Assembly (NCBI GenBank): GCA_037013495.1
Contig: CM072806.1
Coordinates: 33,270,001 to 33,334,000, forward strand
Source of the DNA: Hippophae tibetana
Lineage: Eukaryota; Streptophyta; Magnoliopsida; Rosales; Elaeagnaceae
Length of the DNA stretch: 64,000 nt
Direction: 5' to 3'
Shown: piece by piece, positions 59,100 to 64,000 of the stretch
Numbering within the stretch: position 1 is the stretch's first letter
Layout of the letters: every line of letters starts with the position of its first letter
Translations under genes and position numbers: made by a program
The notes under the pieces: model-generated
Seen by the model: only the letters and a program-made list of their open reading frames with translations
Told to the model about the DNA's origin: nothing
Databases searched by the model: none

Positions 59100-61244
59100 C
59101 TTAGCAACTCCAATCTTCCTAAAACCTTGTGGATTGAAGCTTTAAAGATGACTGTGTATATATTAAACCGAGTTCCAACCAAGGCTGTCTCAAAGACGCC
59201 ATTTGAATTATGGTAAGGTTGGGAACCGAGTTTGCAACATATGCGCATTTGAGGATGCCCGTCTGAAGTGAGGATTTATAATCCACAAGAGAAGAAGCTG
59301 GACCTAAGGACCATTAGTGGGTATTTCATTGAATATGCCGAACGGTCTAAGGGTTATAAATTTTACTGTCCATCTCACAACACTAGGTTTGTGGAATCAA
59401 GAAATGCAAAATTTCTTGAGAATTACTTGATTAGTGGGAGTAATCGCTCCCAGGGCATTGTGCCACTTCAAGTAATGGATTGATCGTTATTGTTAACAAC
59501 ACACCTCGAGTACAAACGCGTGTTGAAGAACCAGTCTTGGAAGTACCACAAGTTGTTGATCAGTAGATGTTGAAGTTCAACATATGCCTACAACTGTTGA
59601 ATAACCAGTTGAACAACATGATCCTACTCCTGAGGAGAATGTTGATGCAACATTAAGAAGATCTACTAGAGTAAGGAAATTAACAATTCCTAATGATTAT
59701 GTTGTGTATCTACAAGAATGTGACTATAATGTTGGAGCCGAAAATGATCCTGAGATGTTTTCACAGACCATGAGTTTTGAGGTTTCGAACTTATGGTACA
59801 ATGCCATGAAAGAAGAGATGGATTCTATGGCATCTAATCGAGTTTGGGATCTCATCAAGTTGCCTGATGGTGTGAAAGCCATTGGATGTAAATGGGTCTT
59901 TAAAACAAAGAAAGACTCACAAGGCAACATTGAGAGACATAAGGTAAGACTCGTTGCCAAAGGATTCACTTAAAGGGAAGAAATTGACTACATGGAGACA
60001 TTTTCTCTTGTATCTAAAAAATATGCACTTCGTGTGGTCATGGAATTGGTTGCCCATTTTGATTTGGATTTGCATCAAATGGATGTGAAAACGACTTTCC
60101 TTAATGGTAATCTAGAGGAAGAGGTTTATATGAAACAACCTGAAGGATTCTTCTCTAGTAATGGTGAGCATTTGGTTTGTAAGCTTAATAAATCCATATA
60201 TGGATTAAAACAAGCTTCCCGTCAATGGTATTTGAAATTTCATAACATCATCACTTCATTTGGTTTTGAAGAGAATGTCATGGATCAATGTATATACCAA
60301 AAGGTTAGTGGGAGTAAGATTTGTTTTTTAGTGTTATATGTGGATGATATTTTGCTTGCAGCCAATGATAAGGATATGAGTGAGGCATCTTATGACATTG
60401 ACATTAAGATCAATAGAGATAGACTTTGAGGCATCTTGGGTTTATCTCAGGAAACTTATATTAATAAAGTTTTAGAGAGATTTTGGATGAAAGATTATTC
60501 ACCAAGTGTTGCTCCCCTTGCGAAGGGTGATAAGTTGAATTTGGACCAATGCCCAAAGAATGATTTTGAAAGAGAACATATGAAAACCATTCCATATGCT
60601 TCAGTCGTTGGAAGCTTGATGTATGCTCAGGTCTGTACCAGACCTAACATTGCATTTTTTGTTAGAATGCTAAGGAGATATCAGAGTAACATAGGTGTTG
60701 ACCATTGGAAAATTGCAAAGAAAGTGATGAGATACCTACAAGGAACCAAGGATTATATGCTCATGTATAAACAAACCGATGAACTGGCTACTCTGATGCG
60801 GACTTTGCTGGCTATGTTGATTCACTAAAATCAATACCTAGTTACATTTTCATGCTTATTGGTGGAGCTGTGTCTTGGAGGAGTTCGAAACAGTCCTTAA
60901 CTACTACTTCCACTATGGAGGCCGAGTTCATATCATGTTTTGATGGTGTATGGTTGAAGAGTTTCATTTCCGGGCTTAGAGTAGTTGACTCTATTTCTAG
61001 GCCATTAAGATTGTACTGTGACAACTCAGCTGTTGTATTTATGGCTAAGAACAACACAAGTGGTAGTAATAGTAAACACATTGACATTAAATACTTGTTC
61101 ATAAGAGAACATGTTAAGGAAAAGAAAGTGGTCATTGAGCACGTAAGCACTGAGTTGATGATTGTTGATCCTTTGACTAAAGGCATGCTACCAATGAAAT
61201 TCAAGGACCATGTAGAGAAAATGGGAATTGGTTCCAATTTGTAA
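59100..61244 (+). pseudogene. Integrase end, reverse transcriptase and RNase H of element C
   Basis: Begins [17 protein letters not shown], completing the integrase split at 54,734. Stops occur near 59,215 and 59,250, then a C-terminal block (RTISGYFIEYAERSKGYKFYCP). Reverse transcriptase follows: KWVFKTKKDSQGNIERHKVRLVAKGFT, a TAA near 59,972, HQMDVKTTFLNGNLEEEVYMKQPEGF, KSIYGLKQASRQW and the catalytic YVDD at 60,337-60,348. About 20 residues after YVDD are deleted, followed by TGA at 60,427. RNase H is split by a frameshift near 60,785, with MEAEF and YCDNSAV visible before the end at 61,244. Clearly non-functional. Confidence 0.88.
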
Positions 61245-61513
61245 ATGTATATATACAATTTATTAATGAAACTCTTATATATTATGATATTTTCTCATAT
61301 TCATGTGCACCTTAATTTATTTGAGAAAATATATATTTTATTGGAGCAAGAATAAATATAGGATTTATTCATTAATTTTCGTTACCACATAAAGTTTAGT
61401 ACTTGAGAAACTAAATATATTGTAATACATGGAAGATAATACTCGTTCTTAAAGGACCTATCGCTATGATTCATGTATTTTGTTACTCAAGAGAATTTCA
61501 CTTAACGTTTGCA

Positions 61514-61800
61514 CCAGTGGGAGAATGTAAATTAGAGTGGTGCAACGTAAAGTGAACCATGGTAACGATTCGGTTTCGTCAGAACCGTACGTCGGTTCTG
61601 AAACCGAATGAGGTTCTTGATGGAAGAACCTTAATAAAGCATTGGGTCCTCTCACTATTAACTGCAAGAATTCAGATACACCATCAAAACACATAGAATA
61701 AGTGTGAGAAACAGTGAGAACATCAAATTGAAAATTCATTGGAATTTCCGTGTAAGTATTGAAATTTGATCAATGATAGGAGCTATGTTTTCAATCCAAT
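61514..61800 (+). repeat. Purine tract and probable 3' LTR start of element C
   Basis: CAGTGGGAGAA at 61,515-61,525 is a typical copia plus-strand primer, followed by TGTAAATTAGAGTGG, a plausible LTR start. The LTR end is not identified and no matching 5' LTR is seen. Confidence 0.45.
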
Positions 61801-62838
61801 TTTATTTTCGCTACATTTAAATACGTTCATATAATTTTCTGAATGTTTTTGGATTGAATTGTATTCTTACATAGGGAGGATATTCTCCATTAGAATTTTA
61901 GAAAAATTGTGAGGATTGGATATTTACCACTAACGAATAATATATATTTAATGTTATAAATTAATAAAATTTATATTTAAAAATAAAATAAATATAAAAT
62001 TACTCTTAATATAAAAACTATTTGTTTTAATGATAGTTAAAAAATCAAAATAAAATATATTTTTAAGTAAATATATGAGAAGTCATATAAAATGGTAAGA
62101 AGTTTAAATTATAGGATTTAATAGGGCGGAGAGTATGATCCCCTGACCCAACCACAAAGTTATTTTCCCTATCGATGAAAAATCGAATTTTATCAACTGT
62201 TACTTGTCCTATAAAAAATTTGACAACATTAGTAAGAGTAACAAATGTGTTATACTTAAAAAAATTGAAATATATAAAATTATTATAAAATCCTTTATAA
62301 TAAATATTTAAACCAGAATTCAATAACTTGTATGACATAACAAAACTACTAAAACTTAATACCTCTAACAAATATTAAATAATTATTGTAATAAATTAAA
62401 TATTTACTATTGTTTTAATTTTTCAAGATCTTATTTTTAATTGGAATTTTTTTATTATAACCTCTTATTAAAATTTTCCATTTTTTATTTAAAAACTATG
62501 GTCGATTTCTATAGACTTTTAATAAATAAAAAAGTAAATTTCATATTAAAACTAATCTTATAGTTTTATAGAGTAATACTAAAGTAGGGCTATTAGAATA
62601 TTAGTTTAAACATATGGAACTAAAAATAACTTCTTCTTTTTAAACATATTACAGTAATACTAAAATAGGGTTAATAATCTTCTGATTTCTGTCTATTATA
62701 TAAACTATATAAAAGAATTCTATATAACGAAATAAATCTCAAAATAAATGGATATAAACATAGAAACAAATATGGAAACAAATATTGAAATAAATGGAAA
62801 TAAATATGGATAAAAAGCTGTCTATTGACAACCCCTCT
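61801..62838. other. AT-rich stretch between two copia relics
   Basis: No gene recognised. The right part may include the 3' LTR of the minus-strand copia relic, since its purine tract lies at about 62,834-62,850; the LTR limits are not clear. Confidence 0.4.
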
Positions 62839-64000
62839 CAAATTAATGTGGGTTGATCAACATGCATTAATTTTTTACTTAGAAAGCAATGTTGATGACG
62901 AGTGAGAGCCTTGGTGAAGATATCACCAATTTGTAGTTAAGTAGAAATGTGTGAAATAGTGATAACACGAGCTTCAAAAGCTTCACTGATAGAGTGACAA
63001 TTGACTTCAATATGATTTGTACCCTCATGATAGATAGGATTGCATGTAATCTAAATAACACTTGTATTATCAGCATGTAAAGGTGTAAGATCGGTCTCAA
63101 AGAAGTCTAACTTAACAAGTAAACCTTGAAGTCAAATAATTTCGAAATAAGAAAGAGACATCACTCGGTACTTAGATTTTATAGATGACTTAAAAAATCT
63201 ATCTTGCTTTTTACTCCCGAGGAGATCAATACATCACCTAAGAACACACATTAGCTAGTGATGGTGCGATGTGTATCAGTACAACCAGTCAAATCAATAT
63301 CGCTATAAGCAACAAGACGAGGAGAATTTCCCATAGGAAAGAATAATACATGAGTAGAAGTGTCCTAAACATAGCATATGATCCTATGGATAGCAACCAA
63401 ATACAGGTGACAAGGAGTTTGAAGAAATTGGCTGACTTGTTATATAGTAAAATAAATATTTGGTCTAGTGATGGTGAGATAGACAAGGCTACACACCAGT
63501 TTTAGATATAAACTAGGATCAACAAGTAAGTCACTCTCATATTTGCAAAGCTTGAAATTTAATTTCATGCAAGTATCGATAGAGGTAGCTTCCTACAATC
63601 CAACTGTAGCCACCAAATCACTAGCATACATATGTTGATTTAGTGAAATACTAGAGGGACTACGATGCACCTCAAGATGAAGAAAATACATAAGAGACCC
63701 AAGATCTTTATATGAAATAATTTTGAGAGATGGGTCTTGACCAAGACACATAAAGCAGAATCACAACTAGTAATCACAATATCATCAACATAAACCAAAA
63801 GAAAAACAATACCCATGTTTGATTTCCGAAGAAACAATGATGTGTCATACTTGATCTACTTAAAGGAAAATTCTAATAAAGTACTTTAAAATTTATCAAA
63901 CCATGCCCACAGAGCTTGTTTGAGACCATAAAGAGAGCGACTAAGTTTACACATATTGGTGGTCAGAGAGGGAAATAATCTTAAGGGTGGCTTCATATAA
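62839..64000 (-). pseudogene. 3' part of a decayed Ty1/copia pol, running off the right edge
   Basis: Minus strand from the window end: VCKL-type KLSRSLYGLKQALWAWFDKF, then FLRKSNMGIVFLLVYVDDIVIT with YVDD at 63,781-63,792, further fragments near 63,290-63,560, and RNase H remnants (LHADNTSVIQIT, HIEVNCHSI, FTKAL) near 62,880-63,100. Many stops and frameshifts. A purine tract (TTGAGAGGGGT) follows. It belongs to a copia lineage different from element C and lies in the opposite orientation. Confidence 0.78.

Larger units (their letters stand above)
51987..61800 (+). mobile_element. Element C: decayed Ty1/copia retrotransposon split by an Athila insertion
   Basis: Copia gene order on the plus strand: primer site (about 51,989), gag, protease, integrase, then after the nested insertion (54,735-59,094) the rest of integrase, reverse transcriptase and RNase H, ending at 61,244. 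A purine-rich tract and a probable 3' LTR start (TGTAAATTAG, 61,526) follow. The outer limits are uncertain because the 5' LTR is not recognised. Confidence 0.8.

Overview
This is AT-rich nuclear DNA of a flowering plant, most likely a eudicot. The evidence is an intronless two-finger C2H2 repressor of the ZAT10/STZ type with QALGGH fingers, Athila-lineage and Ty1/copia retrotransposons primed by plant tRNAs, and CACTA-type transposon ends. I cannot name the species. Only one host gene looks intact; the rest is AT-rich intergenic DNA and nested transposable elements.

Layout. 1-8,560: intergenic DNA around the zinc-finger gene (2,633-3,433, minus). 8,561-18,007: B1, a gag-only copia-like LTR element carrying a foreign solo LTR (9,663-11,350) in its 5' LTR and an Athila-family solo LTR (13,827-15,741) inside. 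About 19,723-42,078: B2, a second copy of the same family on the minus strand. It contains an Athila solo LTR (22,226-24,151) and, inside its 5' LTR, a complete 14.9-kb Athila element A (26,460-41,396). 44,154-45,686: a short CACTA element. About 47,020-49,659: a second CACTA-like element with exon pieces of two unrelated host genes, a DnaJ/HSP40 and MCM5. 51,987 to beyond 61,526: a decayed Ty1/copia element C, split at 54,735-59,094 by an Athila-family insertion whose two LTRs face each other. 62,840-64,000: the end of another decayed copia element on the minus strand, running off the window.

How the parts relate. One Athila family ('A') made five insertions or insertion products here, all inside other retroelements or itself. 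Four have perfect 5-bp target-site duplications (CTCAT, CTTCA, ATAGG, GTATG). The B1/B2 pair supplies empty-site comparisons that confirm three of them. Element A has an intact pol with all catalytic residues, but two gag copies, both broken.

Most unusual observations: (1) the LTR piece inside the second gag of A is R-U5 only, starting at the predicted transcription start (+32 from the TATA box) and ending at the LTR end, so it looks like captured strong-stop cDNA; (2) an inverted-LTR Athila insertion whose two outer ends are both U3 ends, flanked by a target duplication; (3) two tandem hairpins with compensatory base changes in the leader of A; (4) a Pack-CACTA-like capture of DnaJ and MCM5 exons with introns kept. 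All homology calls were made by eye from the sequence; no searches were run.
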